A stretch of DNA of 64,000 nt from Dyella sp. C9 (GTDB lineage: Bacteria > Pseudomonadota > Gammaproteobacteria > Xanthomonadales > Rhodanobacteraceae), in assembly GCF_003332825.1 (NCBI RefSeq), contig NZ_QIRF01000006.1:1-64000 (forward strand), given 5' to 3'. The position numbers were made by a program, and so were the translations under genes. This document shows positions 27,339-36,381 of this stretch, one piece after another (the stretch's first letter is position 1; every line of letters begins with the position of its first letter). The notes beneath the pieces were generated by a model, which did not search any database, was not told where the DNA came from, and worked only from the letters and a program-made list of their open reading frames with translations.

Positions 27339-28527
27339 TTCCGCCGCCAAACCGCAGGACAACGACAGCGGCATGGCCGCAAAGGATCCGGCCAAGCGCC
27401 GTCGGGCGCTGCTGATCGTCGCCGCCGTCTTCATCCTCGCTGGTGCCGCCTGGGCCCTGTTGTGGGTGTTCGTGTTCTCCACCCGCGAGAAGACCGACAA
27501 CGCTTACGTGGGCGGCAACCAGGTGGCGATCTCGGCCCAGGTGTCGGGCACCGTGGTGGCCATCCTGGCCGATGACACGCAACGCGTGGAGGCCGGCCAG
27601 GTGCTGGTGAAGCTCGATCCGACCGACGCCGAGGTCCGCCTGCAGCAGACCAGCAGCGCGCTGGCCCAAGCGGTGCGCCAGGTGCGTGGCCAGACCGACT
27701 CAGCCAACAGCGCCGATGCCCAGGTGGCCAAGGCCCAGGTGGACCTGAAGAAAGCCCAGGCCGATCTGGCCCGCCGCGCCCCGCTGATCGCCGCCCAGGC
27801 CGAGGCGCCGGAAACGGTGCAGCATCTGCGCGACACGGTGGACCAGGCCCAGGCTTCGCTGGATGCAGCGAAGGCACAGGCGGCCTCCCAGCACGCCGCC
27901 ATCGAAGGCACCCAGATCGCCAACAATCCGGCCGTCGAACAGGCTCGCGCCAACTTCCGCGCCGCCTGGATCGCCTCGCAGCGCAACGCCATCTACGCGC
28001 CGGTGACCGGCTACGTCGCCCAGCGCAGCGTGCAGGTCGGCAACAGCGTGCAGCCGGGCCAGCAGCTGATGACGGTGGTGCCGCTGCACAACCTGTGGGT
28101 GGACGCCAACTTCAAGGAAAACCAGCTGCGCCACATCCGTGTGGGCCAGCCGGCCAAGGTCGAGGCGGATGTCTACGGCGGCAGCGTCGAGTTCCACGGC
28201 AAGGTGATCGGCCTGGGTGCCGGCACCGGCAGCGTGTTCTCGCTGCTGCCTGCGCAGAACGCCACCGGCAACTGGATCAAGGTAGTGCAGCGCGTGCCGG
28301 TGCGCATCGCGCTGGACGACAAGGAGCTGGACGATCACCCGCTTCGCGTGGGCCTGTCCACCGAGGTCACGGTCGACATCACCAATGACAAGGGCGCGAT
28401 GATGGCCCCGCCGGGCAACGGCCAGCCGATCGCGCAGACCGACGTGTACGACCAGATGGCCAGCAAGGCCGACCAGGAGGCCGAGAAGATCATCGAGGCC
28501 AATCTCAGCCAGCGCCGCGCCAACTGA
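27325..28527 (+). CDS. emrA: EmrA-like membrane fusion (HlyD family) protein
   Basis: The 400-residue adaptor has one N-terminal membrane segment (about residues 28-50), then TDNAYVGGNQVAISAQVSGT, which is the EmrA signature, followed by a lipoyl half-motif, a long coiled coil (about residues 105-205) and a second lipoyl and beta-barrel part with NLWVDANFKENQL. It links the inner-membrane transporter to the outer-membrane channel. It overlaps the previous gene by 14 bases and has GGAG upstream. Confidence 0.94.
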   Translation: MSATDSAAKPQDNDSGMAAKDPAKRRRALLIVAAVFILAGAAWALLWVFVFSTREKTDNAYVGGNQVAISAQVSGTVVAILADDTQRVEAGQVLVKLDPTDAEVRLQQTSSALAQAVRQVRGQTDSANSADAQVAKAQVDLKKAQADLARRAPLIAAQAEAPETVQHLRDTVDQAQASLDAAKAQAASQHAAIEGTQIANNPAVEQARANFRAAWIASQRNAIYAPVTGYVAQRSVQVGNSVQPGQQLMTVVPLHNLWVDANFKENQLRHIRVGQPAKVEADVYGGSVEFHGKVIGLGAGTGSVFSLLPAQNATGNWIKVVQRVPVRIALDDKELDDHPLRVGLSTEVTVDITNDKGAMMAPPGNGQPIAQTDVYDQMASKADQEAEKIIEANLSQRRAN

Positions 28528-28545
28528 CGAGCCCACGACCCCGCC

Positions 28546-30102
28546 ATGGCCGCCTCCCCCAACGACGCCCAGCCGCAGTTGCAGCCTCTGCACGGCACTG
28601 CGCTGGTGCTGCTGACCATCGCCGTCGCGTTCAGCACCTTCATGGAGGTGCTGGACATGACCATCGTCAATGTCGCCGTTCCACACATCGCCGGCAGCCT
28701 GGGCGTCAGCGCCAACGAGGGCACCTGGACGATCAGTTCCTACTCGCTGGCCAGCGCGATCATGCAACCGCTCACCGGCTGGATCGCGCGCCGCTTCGGC
28801 GAAGTGAAGACCTTCGTCGTCTCGGTGGGCCTGTTCGTGGTGTTCTCCATGCTGTGCGGCCTGGCCACCTCGATGCCCATGCTGGTGTTCGCGCGCCTGA
28901 TGCAGGGCGCGGGCTCGGGCCCGATGGTGGCGCTGTCGCTGACCCTGCTGCTGGCCAGCTACCCCAAGGCCCGGCAAGGCATCGCGCTGGCACTGTGGGC
29001 GATGACCGTGGTGGTGGCGCCGATCTTCGGCCCGATCCTCGGCGGCTGGCTCACCGACAACTTTTCGTGGCCGTGGATCTTCTACATCAACCTGCCGGTC
29101 GGCGTGCTGGCGGGCGTGATCCCCTGGCCCCTGCTTCGCAAACGCGAAACCAAGACCTTCCCGGCCCCGATCGACGTGGTCGGCCTAGTGCTGCTGGTCG
29201 CGGGCGTGGGCTGCCTGCAGTTCATGCTGGACAACGGCAACGACCACGACTGGTTCGCCTCGCCGCTGATCACCGCGCTCGGCCTGATCGCCTTGGTGTC
29301 GCTGACCTTCCTGGTGGTGTGGGAACTGCATGCCAAGCATCCGGTGGTGGAGCTGAGCCTGTTCCGCCAGCGCAACTTCACCGCTGGCGTGATCGCGCTG
29401 TCGCTGGGCATGTTCGCCTTCTTCGGCATCAACGTGGTGTTCCCGCTATGGCTGCAGACCACGCTGGGCTACACCGCGACCTGGGCCGGCCTCGCCACCG
29501 CGCCGGTGGGCATCCTGGCGTTCCTGCTGTCGCCGATCCTCGGCCGCAACATGCAGAAGCTGGACCTGCGCATGGTGGTGACCTTTGCCTTCCTGGTGTT
29601 CGCGGCCACCTCGTACTGGTTCTCCACCTTCGACAGCTCGGCCTCGTTCAACTCGCTGGTACTGCCCCGCTTCGTGATGGGCATCGCCATCCCGTGCTTC
29701 TTCATCCCGCTCAACCAGGTCTACCTGTCGGGTCTCCCGGCCAATGAGATTGCCAGTGCCAGCGGCCTGGCCAATTTCTTCCGCACCCTGGGCTCCAGCG
29801 TCTCCACCGCCGTCACCGTGACCCTGTGGGACCACCGGGGCATCCTGCACCACGCCAACCTCACCGAAAGCGTGACTGCGGCCAGCCCGGCAGCCAACCA
29901 GGTGCTGCAGAACCTGACCCATGGCGGCCTGAGCCAGCAGCAGGCGCTGGGCATGACCGACCAGTTGGTCAACCAGCAGGCCCTGACCCTGGCCGTGAAC
30001 GACATCTTCTGGGGCTGCGCCGTGCTGTTCCTGCTGCTGATCCCGGTGATCTGGCTGGCCAAGCCGCCCTTCGGCAGCGCCGGAGGCGCCGTGGGGCACT
30101 AG
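28546..30102 (+). CDS. emrB: EmrB-like DHA2 family MFS multidrug transporter
   Basis: The 518-residue protein has 14 predicted membrane helices. The DHA2 features are LDMTIVNVAVPHIAGSLGVS in helix 1, ISSYSLASAIMQPLTGWIAR and the motif C-like GPILGGWLTDNFSWPWIFYI. It uses the proton gradient to expel drugs or hydrophobic compounds through the EmrA-like adaptor and the lipoprotein channel encoded just upstream. Confidence 0.95.
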   Translation: MAASPNDAQPQLQPLHGTALVLLTIAVAFSTFMEVLDMTIVNVAVPHIAGSLGVSANEGTWTISSYSLASAIMQPLTGWIARRFGEVKTFVVSVGLFVVFSMLCGLATSMPMLVFARLMQGAGSGPMVALSLTLLLASYPKARQGIALALWAMTVVVAPIFGPILGGWLTDNFSWPWIFYINLPVGVLAGVIPWPLLRKRETKTFPAPIDVVGLVLLVAGVGCLQFMLDNGNDHDWFASPLITALGLIALVSLTFLVVWELHAKHPVVELSLFRQRNFTAGVIALSLGMFAFFGINVVFPLWLQTTLGYTATWAGLATAPVGILAFLLSPILGRNMQKLDLRMVVTFAFLVFAATSYWFSTFDSSASFNSLVLPRFVMGIAIPCFFIPLNQVYLSGLPANEIASASGLANFFRTLGSSVSTAVTVTLWDHRGILHHANLTESVTAASPAANQVLQNLTHGGLSQQQALGMTDQLVNQQALTLAVNDIFWGCAVLFLLLIPVIWLAKPPFGSAGGAVGH

Positions 30103-30229
30103 CCCCGGGGGGCTACCCCCGGGTCGGCAGGTGATTGATCCGGGGGCCATTGCTGCAACGGGCCAGTGCAGCAAGTAATACCAGTTCGGCGACTGGTGCG
30201 GCGCAATACGTTCTGCTAGCTTGTGTCGC

Positions 30230-30712
30230 ATGGCACAAACAATCCGCATCATCAAGAAGTATCCGAACCGCCGGCTCTACGACACGGAGATCTCCAGCTA
30301 CATCACGCTGGAGGAAGTCCGGCAGCTGGTGCTGGATGGCGAAACCTTCGAGGTCCGCGACGCCAAGAGCGGGGAGGACCTGACCCGCTCCGTGTTGCTG
30401 CAGATCATCTCCGAGCATGAGGAAAAGGGGCAGCCCATGCTGTCTCCCCAATTGCTCAGCCAGATCATCCGCTTCTACGGCGATTCGCTGCAGGGCTTCA
30501 TGGGCCCGTATCTGGAGCGCAGCCTGCAGGTCTTCCTCGACCAGCAGCAGCAGTTCCGCACGCAGCTCAACAGCCTGCTCGGCCAGACGCCGTGGTCCAT
30601 GCTCAACGATCTCACCGAGCGCAACATGGATGCCTGGCGCACCATGCAGCGCGGTCTGATTGACGCCGCAACCCAAGGCACCCCGCCACGCGGCGGCAAG
30701 AAGCCAGGCTGA
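30230..30712 (+). CDS. phaR: Polyhydroxyalkanoate synthesis repressor PhaR
   Basis: The 160-residue protein has the PHB/PHA accumulation regulator DNA-binding domain (RIIKKYPNRRLYDTEISSYI, about residues 5-24) and the following PHB_acc segments (LLSQIIRFYGDSLQGFMGPY). PhaR binds PHA granules and DNA and represses phasin genes. The ATG at 30230 is used in place of the upstream TTG. A phaB-type gene follows, but no phaC synthase or phasin gene is in the window. Confidence 0.93.
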   Translation: MAQTIRIIKKYPNRRLYDTEISSYITLEEVRQLVLDGETFEVRDAKSGEDLTRSVLLQIISEHEEKGQPMLSPQLLSQIIRFYGDSLQGFMGPYLERSLQVFLDQQQQFRTQLNSLLGQTPWSMLNDLTERNMDAWRTMQRGLIDAATQGTPPRGGKKPG

Positions 30713-30721
30713 TCCAGCTCG

Positions 30722-30750
30722 AGGCCGGCGCCACAAGCGCCGGCCTTTTC
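30722..30750. terminator. Rho-independent terminator after phaR
   Basis: The stem AGGCCGGCGC / GCGCCGGCCT with loop CACAA is followed by TTTTCGTTT. It separates phaR from phaB. Confidence 0.8.
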
Positions 30751-30811
30751 GTTTCCACGCCCGCTGCAGCACAGCACGTGCTGCCCTGCGGCATGTGCAC
30801 GAGTCCTTCAC

Positions 30812-31573
30812 ATGAGTTCTTTCGACCGTACGGCGCGCATCGCCGTGGTGACGGGCGGTATCGGCGGCCTGGGTACGGAGATCTGCCGCCAGTTGGCGCA
30901 GGCCGGACGCCAGGTGATCGCCGTCGACCTGCCCGGCCGTGAGGAACGCCTGTCGGCGTTCCGCCAGGAGCTGGCGGATCTGGACGGCGCCGTGCGCTTC
31001 GAGCCCGCCGATGTCAGCCAGTACGACAGCTGCGCCGCCCTGGTCGATCGCGTGGAGCAGCAGCACGGCAGCGTGGACGTGCTGGTCAACGCCGCCGGCA
31101 TCACCCGCGACACCAGTCTGCGCAAGATGACCCCGCAGCAATGGCACGAGCTGATGCGGGTGAACCTGGACGGTGTGTTCAACATGTGCCGCAACGTGGT
31201 CGAGGGCATGAGCACGCGCGGCTTCGGCCGCATCGTCAACCTCAGCTCGGTGAATGGCCAGACCGGCCAGTTCGGACAGACCAACTACTCCGCCGCCAAG
31301 GCCGGCGTGCATGGTTTCGGCATGGCGCTGGCGCGCGAGACGGCGCGCAAGGGCATCACCGTCAACACGGTCTCGCCCGGCTATTGCGACACCGCCCTGG
31401 TAGCCGCAGTGCCAGCCGACATCCGCGCGCAGATCGTTGCCGACATTCCGGTAGGCCGCCTGGGCTCGCCCGGCGACATCGCTCGGGCCGTGGCCTTCCT
31501 CACGGCCGACGAGGCAGGCTACATCACGGGCGCGAACCTGCCGGTCAACGGCGGCTACTTCATGAGCTTCTGA
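30812..31573 (+). CDS. phaB: Acetoacetyl-CoA reductase (PhaB-like SDR)
   Basis: The 253-residue short-chain dehydrogenase has the NADP-binding TGGIGGLGTEICRQLA (about residues 14-29), VNAAGITRD and the catalytic Ser-Tyr-Lys set in NLSSVNGQTGQFGQTNYSAA K. The GQFGQTNYS string is typical of PhaB reductases that make (R)-3-hydroxybutyryl-CoA for polyhydroxybutyrate. A FabG function is the alternative; the phaR neighbour favours PhaB. Confidence 0.85.
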   Translation: MSSFDRTARIAVVTGGIGGLGTEICRQLAQAGRQVIAVDLPGREERLSAFRQELADLDGAVRFEPADVSQYDSCAALVDRVEQQHGSVDVLVNAAGITRDTSLRKMTPQQWHELMRVNLDGVFNMCRNVVEGMSTRGFGRIVNLSSVNGQTGQFGQTNYSAAKAGVHGFGMALARETARKGITVNTVSPGYCDTALVAAVPADIRAQIVADIPVGRLGSPGDIARAVAFLTADEAGYITGANLPVNGGYFMSF

Positions 31574-31666
31574 TCCCCACACGGCAGGCGCCGGGCGCTT
31601 CGCCTGCCTCGTTGCAACCCGCTACTCTTGGCGCCCTACGTGTTGCCCACCTCATCGCGGAGCCCC

Positions 31667-33067
31667 ATGGCGCAGCAAATCACCCTCATCGGCGGCGGCC
31701 TGGTTGGCGCGCTGCTGGCCCAGCAGTTGGCTGGCCGTGGCTTCAAGGTGGATGTCTTCGAAAAACGCCCCGATCCGCGCGTCGCCGGTTTCGTGGGAGG
31801 GCGCTCGATCAACCTGGCCCTGGCCGAACGCGGCCTGCAGGCGTTGCGCGAAGCCGGGCTGGCCGATGACGTGCTGCAGCGCGCCGTGATGATGCGCGGT
31901 CGCATGGTGCACACCCGCGACGGTCGTTCCGGCCTGCAGCGCTACGGCGTGGACGACAGCGAGGTGATCTGGTCGGTGTCGCGCGGCGCGCTCAACATGC
32001 TGCTGCTGGATGCGGCCGAAGCCGCCGGCGTGAATTTCCACTTCGGCCAGTCGCTGGTCAGCGCGGATTTCGATGCCGAGCGCATCCAACTGGCCGACGA
32101 TCATGGCGTGAGCCGCACGCTGGACGCCCCCGTGGTGATCGGCGCCGATGGCGCGGGTTCCGCGCTGCGCGCCGCGATGAATGCGCACTTGCCCCTGGGC
32201 GAGCGTGTGGAATCACTGGGGCACGCCTACAAGGAACTGGAAATTCCGCCCGCGGGACAACTTGCCCGGGACCTGGTCGGCAGCAGCGGCGGGCACGACC
32301 AGTTTGCGCTCGAACCCCCCGCCCTGCACATCTGGCCGCGTGGCGGCTACATGTGCATCGCCCTGCCCAACACCGAGGGCAGCTTCACCGTCGCGCTGTT
32401 CCTGCCGGCCCAGGGCGCCTACCCCAGCTTTGCCACCCTGCCCGACGCGCATGCCGCGCGCGCGTTCTTCCGCGACGATTTCCCCGACCTGCTGCCACTG
32501 ATCCCCGACTTCATCGCGGACTACGACGGCCACCCGGTGGGCACGCTCTCTACCCTGTACCTGGACCGCTGGCACCTGGGCGGTCGCGCCCTGCTGGTGG
32601 GCGACGCTGCCCACGCCATCGTGCCGTTCCATGGGCAGGGCATGAACTGTGGCTTCGAGGACACCGTGGTGCTCGCGGCACTGCTGGCCGAGGCACCCGA
32701 CGATACCGCCGGCGTGTTCGCCGAATTCCAGCGCATCCGCCAGCCCAACAGCGATGCGATCGCCGCGATGGCGCTGGAGAATTATGTGGAGATGCGCGAC
32801 TCAGTCGCCGACCCGCACTTTCTCGCCAAGCGGGCCCTCGGCCTGCAGCTGGCCGAACGGGCGCCGCAGCATTTCATGGCGCGCTACCGCATGGTCACCT
32901 TCACCCACCTGCCCTATGCCTACGCCTATGAGCGCGGGCGCGCGCAGGACGTGCTGCTGGAGCAGTTGCTGCGAGGTTCCACCGACGCCGCGTCGGTCGA
33001 CCTTTCCGCCGCCGTCGATACCCTGAAGGCCACGCTGCCGCCGCTGCCCGACCTGCGGCATGGATGA
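31667..33067 (+). CDS. kmo: Kynurenine 3-monooxygenase
   Basis: The 466-residue flavoprotein hydroxylates L-kynurenine in tryptophan catabolism and quinolinate synthesis. It has the N-terminal FAD motif LIGGGLVGALLAQQLAGRG, the GRSINLALAERG block, and the second FAD motif VGDAAHAIVPFHGQGMNCGF with the Kmo-specific MNCGFED. The ATG at 31667 is family-like. No other kynurenine-pathway gene is nearby. It overlaps the DUF3293 gene by 8 bases. Confidence 0.93.
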   Translation: MAQQITLIGGGLVGALLAQQLAGRGFKVDVFEKRPDPRVAGFVGGRSINLALAERGLQALREAGLADDVLQRAVMMRGRMVHTRDGRSGLQRYGVDDSEVIWSVSRGALNMLLLDAAEAAGVNFHFGQSLVSADFDAERIQLADDHGVSRTLDAPVVIGADGAGSALRAAMNAHLPLGERVESLGHAYKELEIPPAGQLARDLVGSSGGHDQFALEPPALHIWPRGGYMCIALPNTEGSFTVALFLPAQGAYPSFATLPDAHAARAFFRDDFPDLLPLIPDFIADYDGHPVGTLSTLYLDRWHLGGRALLVGDAAHAIVPFHGQGMNCGFEDTVVLAALLAEAPDDTAGVFAEFQRIRQPNSDAIAAMALENYVEMRDSVADPHFLAKRALGLQLAERAPQHFMARYRMVTFTHLPYAYAYERGRAQDVLLEQLLRGSTDAASVDLSAAVDTLKATLPPLPDLRHG

Positions 33068-33479
33068 AGCCCTGCTCGCCGCCTTCCGGCGCACCGACTA
33101 CCGCGTGCGCCTGGCAGAGGGCGGTTGGGCCAGCATCCGCATTGACCAGCCGCTGCCACCGCGGCTCCTGTCGCGGCTGGACGGACGCCCCTGGGCTTTC
33201 ATCACCGCCTGGAACCCTCGTTCGGAGCGCGTCCCGCGCGGACGCAATCGCCAGGCGCAGCACCGGTTGCTCGCGGCCTTGCGCGAACTGGGCGGCGGCA
33301 TTGCCATCCACCCGGCGCTGGGCGTCGCCGAGGATGGCCAGTGGCGGGAGCCCAGCCTGTTCGTGGTGGGCGCGGACACCGCGCATGTCGACCCCTTGGC
33401 CCGCCAGTTCGGCCAGCACGCCTACGTGTATGGCACAGCGACCTCGCCTGCCCGACTGCGGCGGCTGGACGAGGCCTGA
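33060..33479 (+). CDS. DUF3293-domain protein
   Basis: The 139-residue protein matches the DUF3293 family, with FITAWNPRSERVPRGRNRQA (about residues 48-67) as its core and a late SLFVVGADTAHVDPLARQFG. Function is unknown. It starts inside the end of kmo, so it is probably translated from the same transcript; this kmo-DUF3293 pairing occurs in relatives to my memory. Confidence 0.8.
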   Translation: MDEALLAAFRRTDYRVRLAEGGWASIRIDQPLPPRLLSRLDGRPWAFITAWNPRSERVPRGRNRQAQHRLLAALRELGGGIAIHPALGVAEDGQWREPSLFVVGADTAHVDPLARQFGQHAYVYGTATSPARLRRLDEA

Positions 33480-33593
33480 GTGGAGCGCCTGCCGGGGTCT
33501 CAACCTACGCTGATTCCGGCCCCGTCCGACGTCCGCCGTTGGCGGCACCCCGCCGCATGGACAAGCCCGCCGACCTTTGCGGACAATCGGCCG

Positions 33594-34232
33594 ATGACTG
33601 CCTTGTCTGCCGACGCGCCGCTGCTACTCGAAGCCCGGGCGCTTTCCTTCTACCGCCAGGACGAACCGGTGTTCGGCCCCCTGGATTTCCGCCTGCACGC
33701 AGGGGAAGTGGCATTGGTGGAAGGCGACAACGGCAGCGGCAAGACCACGTTGCTGCGGATCCTCGCCGGCCTGCTGCACATCGACGAAGGCAGCCTGGAC
33801 TGGCGTGGCCAGCCCTGGCGACGCGAGGAACACCTGGGCGACACCCTGTTTCTTGGTCACCACCTCGGGCTCAAGGCCGACCTCAGCGCGCGCGAGAACC
33901 TCACCGTGGCCGCCGGCCTGTACGGCACGCGACCTGGACACACCGTGGACGGCGTACTCACCGACATCGGCCTGGCCGGCTACGAGGATGAACCGGCACG
34001 GCGCCTTTCCGCGGGCCAGAAGAAGCGTGCCGCCCTGGCGCGCCTGCTGTTGTTGCCCGCCACCCTGTGGCTGCTCGACGAGCCCTACGCAAACCTCGAC
34101 CGCAGCGGCATCGAACTGGTCAATCGCCTGCTGGCCGAGCACGCTGCGGAAGGCGGTGCCGCCCTGGTCACCAGCCATGGCGCGGTGAGCTTCCTCAACG
34201 GCGAACCGAAACGGGTACGCATGCACGCATGA
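33594..34232 (+). CDS. ccmA: Cytochrome c maturation ATP-binding protein CcmA
   Basis: CcmA is the ATPase of the CcmABCD complex that releases heme-loaded CcmE. The 212-residue product has Walker A EGDNGSGKTTLL (about residues 43-54), a LSAGQKKR signature and Walker B LWLLDEPYANLD. The first in-frame ATG with family-like sequence is 33594. It begins the nine-gene ccm operon, in which most neighbours overlap by a few bases. Confidence 0.95.
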   Translation: MTALSADAPLLLEARALSFYRQDEPVFGPLDFRLHAGEVALVEGDNGSGKTTLLRILAGLLHIDEGSLDWRGQPWRREEHLGDTLFLGHHLGLKADLSARENLTVAAGLYGTRPGHTVDGVLTDIGLAGYEDEPARRLSAGQKKRAALARLLLLPATLWLLDEPYANLDRSGIELVNRLLAEHAAEGGAALVTSHGAVSFLNGEPKRVRMHA

Positions 34233-34915
34233 GTCACCCGCCGCTTGCTGCCGCCTGCGCCGCCATGTTGCGCCGCGACCTCACCCTGGCCTGGCGCCGT
34301 CGCGGCGACATCGTGATGCCGGTGCTCTATGCATTGATCGTCATCACCCTGTTCCCGTTCGCGCTCGGGCCCGAGGAGGCTCTGCTCCAGCGCATCGCCG
34401 GCGGCGCCGTGCTGGTGACCATGCTGCTGGCCATGCTGCTGGCACTGGACGCCATGTTCCGCAGCGATATCGAGGACGGCTCGCTCGAGCAGCTCATGCT
34501 GTCGCCGCAACCGCTGGCGCTGATGCTGGGCATGAAGATCCTGGCGCACTGGATCACCACGGCACTGCCGCTGATCGTGATCGCCCCCTTGCTGGCCGGC
34601 ATGCTGCACTTGCCGACGCCGGTGATGCCGGTGCTGGTGTACGCCCTGCTGCTCGCCACGCCCCTGCTCAGCCTGCTCGGCGCGGTGCTGGTGGCGCTGA
34701 CGGCCGGTACCCGACGCTCTGGTATGCTGCTGGCGCTGATGCTGCTGCCGCTTTGCGTGCCAGTGGTGATCTTCGCTGCCGGCGCAGTCGCCGCGGCGCA
34801 ACAGGGGCTACCGTGGCTCGCGCCCATCGCGTGGCTGGGCGCGGCGCTGGTCATGGCCCTGGTGCTGGCGCCGCTGGCCTGCGCGGCCGCCCTACGCATT
34901 GCCTTGGATGCATAA
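34229..34915 (+). CDS. ccmB: Heme exporter protein CcmB
   Basis: The 228-residue inner-membrane protein has six hydrophobic helices and the CcmB-typical early segment ALIVITLFPFALGPEEALLQ and DIEDGSLEQLMLSPQPLALM. It partners CcmA in the ABC complex acting on heme-CcmE. Its ATG overlaps the ccmA stop by four bases. Confidence 0.95.
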   Translation: MSHPPLAAACAAMLRRDLTLAWRRRGDIVMPVLYALIVITLFPFALGPEEALLQRIAGGAVLVTMLLAMLLALDAMFRSDIEDGSLEQLMLSPQPLALMLGMKILAHWITTALPLIVIAPLLAGMLHLPTPVMPVLVYALLLATPLLSLLGAVLVALTAGTRRSGMLLALMLLPLCVPVVIFAAGAVAAAQQGLPWLAPIAWLGAALVMALVLAPLACAAALRIALDA

Positions 34916-34919
34916 GACG

Positions 34920-35699
34920 ATGTCCAACTGGATCCCGCTCTGGGTTCACAAGCTCAGCTCGCCGCCCAACTTCTACCGCTTCGCCGGCGTCGTTCGGCCC
35001 TGGGCACTGGGCCTGGCCCTGCTGCTCGGCGCCGTCGCGCTTTACGGCGGACTGGTGCTGGCGCCGGCCGATTACCAGCAGGGCGATGCCTACCGCATCA
35101 TCTTCATCCACGTGCCCTGCGCGTGGATGGGCCTGTTCGTCTACGGCGTGATGGCCATCGCCTCGTTCATATCGCTGGTGTGGCGCATCAAGCTCGCCGA
35201 AGTGGTGGCGATGGAATCGGCGCCCATCGGTGCGGCCTTCACCTTCATCACCCTGGTCACCGGCTCGCTGTGGGGCAAGCCGATGTGGGGCACCTGGTGG
35301 ACCTGGGACGCCCGTCTCACCTCCGAGCTGGTGCTGCTGTTCCTGTACTTGGGCGTGATCGGGTTGTATCACTCCTTCGAGGACCGCCGGCAGGGTGCGC
35401 GCGCCGCGGCCTTCCTCGCCATCATCGGCATCATCAACGTACCGATCGTGCATTTCTCGGTGAACTGGTGGAACACGCTGCACCAGGGTTCGACGGTGCG
35501 CATCCTTGGGCCGTCCAGGATCAGCGGCGACATGTTGTGGCCGCTGCTCACCATGATGTTCGCCACCAAGTTCTATTACCTCGCCAGCCTGTTCGGCCGT
35601 GTGCGTACCGACCTGCTGGCGATGGAGAGCGGCAAGGACTGGGTGCGCCAGATCGCCCAGGGGCGCGCGGCCGTACCGGAACAGGAGGCACGCCGATGA
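34920..35699 (+). CDS. ccmC: Heme exporter/handling protein CcmC
   Basis: CcmC delivers heme to CcmE. The 259-residue protein has six membrane helices and the tryptophan-rich periplasmic motif [17 protein letters not shown] (about residues 123-139) with flanking conserved histidines ([10 protein letters not shown] and [16 protein letters not shown]). I use the ATG at 34920; an earlier in-frame ATG at 34908 overlaps ccmB and lacks a ribosome-binding site. Confidence 0.95.
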   Translation: MSNWIPLWVHKLSSPPNFYRFAGVVRPWALGLALLLGAVALYGGLVLAPADYQQGDAYRIIFIHVPCAWMGLFVYGVMAIASFISLVWRIKLAEVVAMESAPIGAAFTFITLVTGSLWGKPMWGTWWTWDARLTSELVLLFLYLGVIGLYHSFEDRRQGARAAAFLAIIGIINVPIVHFSVNWWNTLHQGSTVRILGPSRISGDMLWPLLTMMFATKFYYLASLFGRVRTDLLAMESGKDWVRQIAQGRAAVPEQEARR

Positions 35700-35896
35700 G
35701 CCCGTTCTCGTGGGATCACTTCCTGGCGATGGGCGGTTACGCCGCCTATGTGTGGCCGGCCTATGCCGTGTTCTTCATCGTGCTGGTCGCCGACTACGTG
35801 AGCCCGGCCCTGCGCCGCCGCCGCAACCTGCGCGAGCTGCGTGGCCGCATCGCACGGCAAGCCGTACGCCAGCAACGCAACCCGACTTCGCCCTGA
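35696..35896 (+). CDS. ccmD: Heme exporter protein CcmD
   Basis: This 66-residue single-pass membrane protein has the CcmD pattern: [20 protein letters not shown] (about residues 13-32), then a basic C-terminal tail. It stabilises the CcmABC-CcmE complex. An AGGAGG precedes the ATG, which overlaps the ccmC stop by four bases. Confidence 0.9.
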   Translation: MSPFSWDHFLAMGGYAAYVWPAYAVFFIVLVADYVSPALRRRRNLRELRGRIARQAVRQQRNPTSP

Positions 35897-35913
35897 GCGG
35901 CACCCAGGTCCTC

Positions 35914-36381
35914 ATGAATCCCACCCGCAAGCGCAGGCTCACCATCGTTCTTCTCGTGATCGTCGCCGCCGTGGTGTCGGTCGGCCTGATCGTGTTCGCC
36001 CTGCAGCAGAACATGAACTACCTGTTCACCCCCAGCCAGGTGCAGTCGGGCCAGGCCCGCAGCTACAAGACCTTCCGCCTGGGCGGCATGGTCAAGGCCG
36101 GCTCGATCCAGCGCAGCAACGACTCGCTCAAGGTCACCTTCACCGTGGTCGATGCGAGCGGCTCGATGCCGGTGGAGTACACCGGCATCCTTCCCGACCT
36201 GTTCCGCGACAACCAATCGGTGATCGCCACCGGGCACATGGACAACGCTCGCTTCATCGCCGCCGAAGTGCTGGCCAAGCATGACGAGACCTACATGCCC
36301 AAGGAGCTCAAGGACGCCATGGCCAAGGCACACGAAGGCAAGCAGGTGAACGAGGAAGCCGGACAGGACAAGCCGCAATGA
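35914..36381 (+). CDS. ccmE: Heme chaperone CcmE
   Basis: CcmE is a membrane-anchored periplasmic chaperone that binds heme covalently. The 155-residue product has one N-terminal membrane segment (about residues 9-30), [12 protein letters not shown], and the heme-binding histidine with its tyrosine in [13 protein letters not shown] (histidine about residue 125). Confidence 0.96.
   Translation: MNPTRKRRLTIVLLVIVAAVVSVGLIVFALQQNMNYLFTPSQVQSGQARSYKTFRLGGMVKAGSIQRSNDSLKVTFTVVDASGSMPVEYTGILPDLFRDNQSVIATGHMDNARFIAAEVLAKHDETYMPKELKDAMAKAHEGKQVNEEAGQDKPQ

Noticed and set aside
25506..27500. 664-codon open frame opposite the efflux lipoprotein gene
   Set aside because: Antisense to an intact OEP-family gene, with low-complexity His/Arg/Gln content and no family-like segment.
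30113..31582. 489-codon minus-strand frame over phaR and phaB
   Set aside because: It covers two well-supported genes and a terminator on the other strand; a composition shadow.
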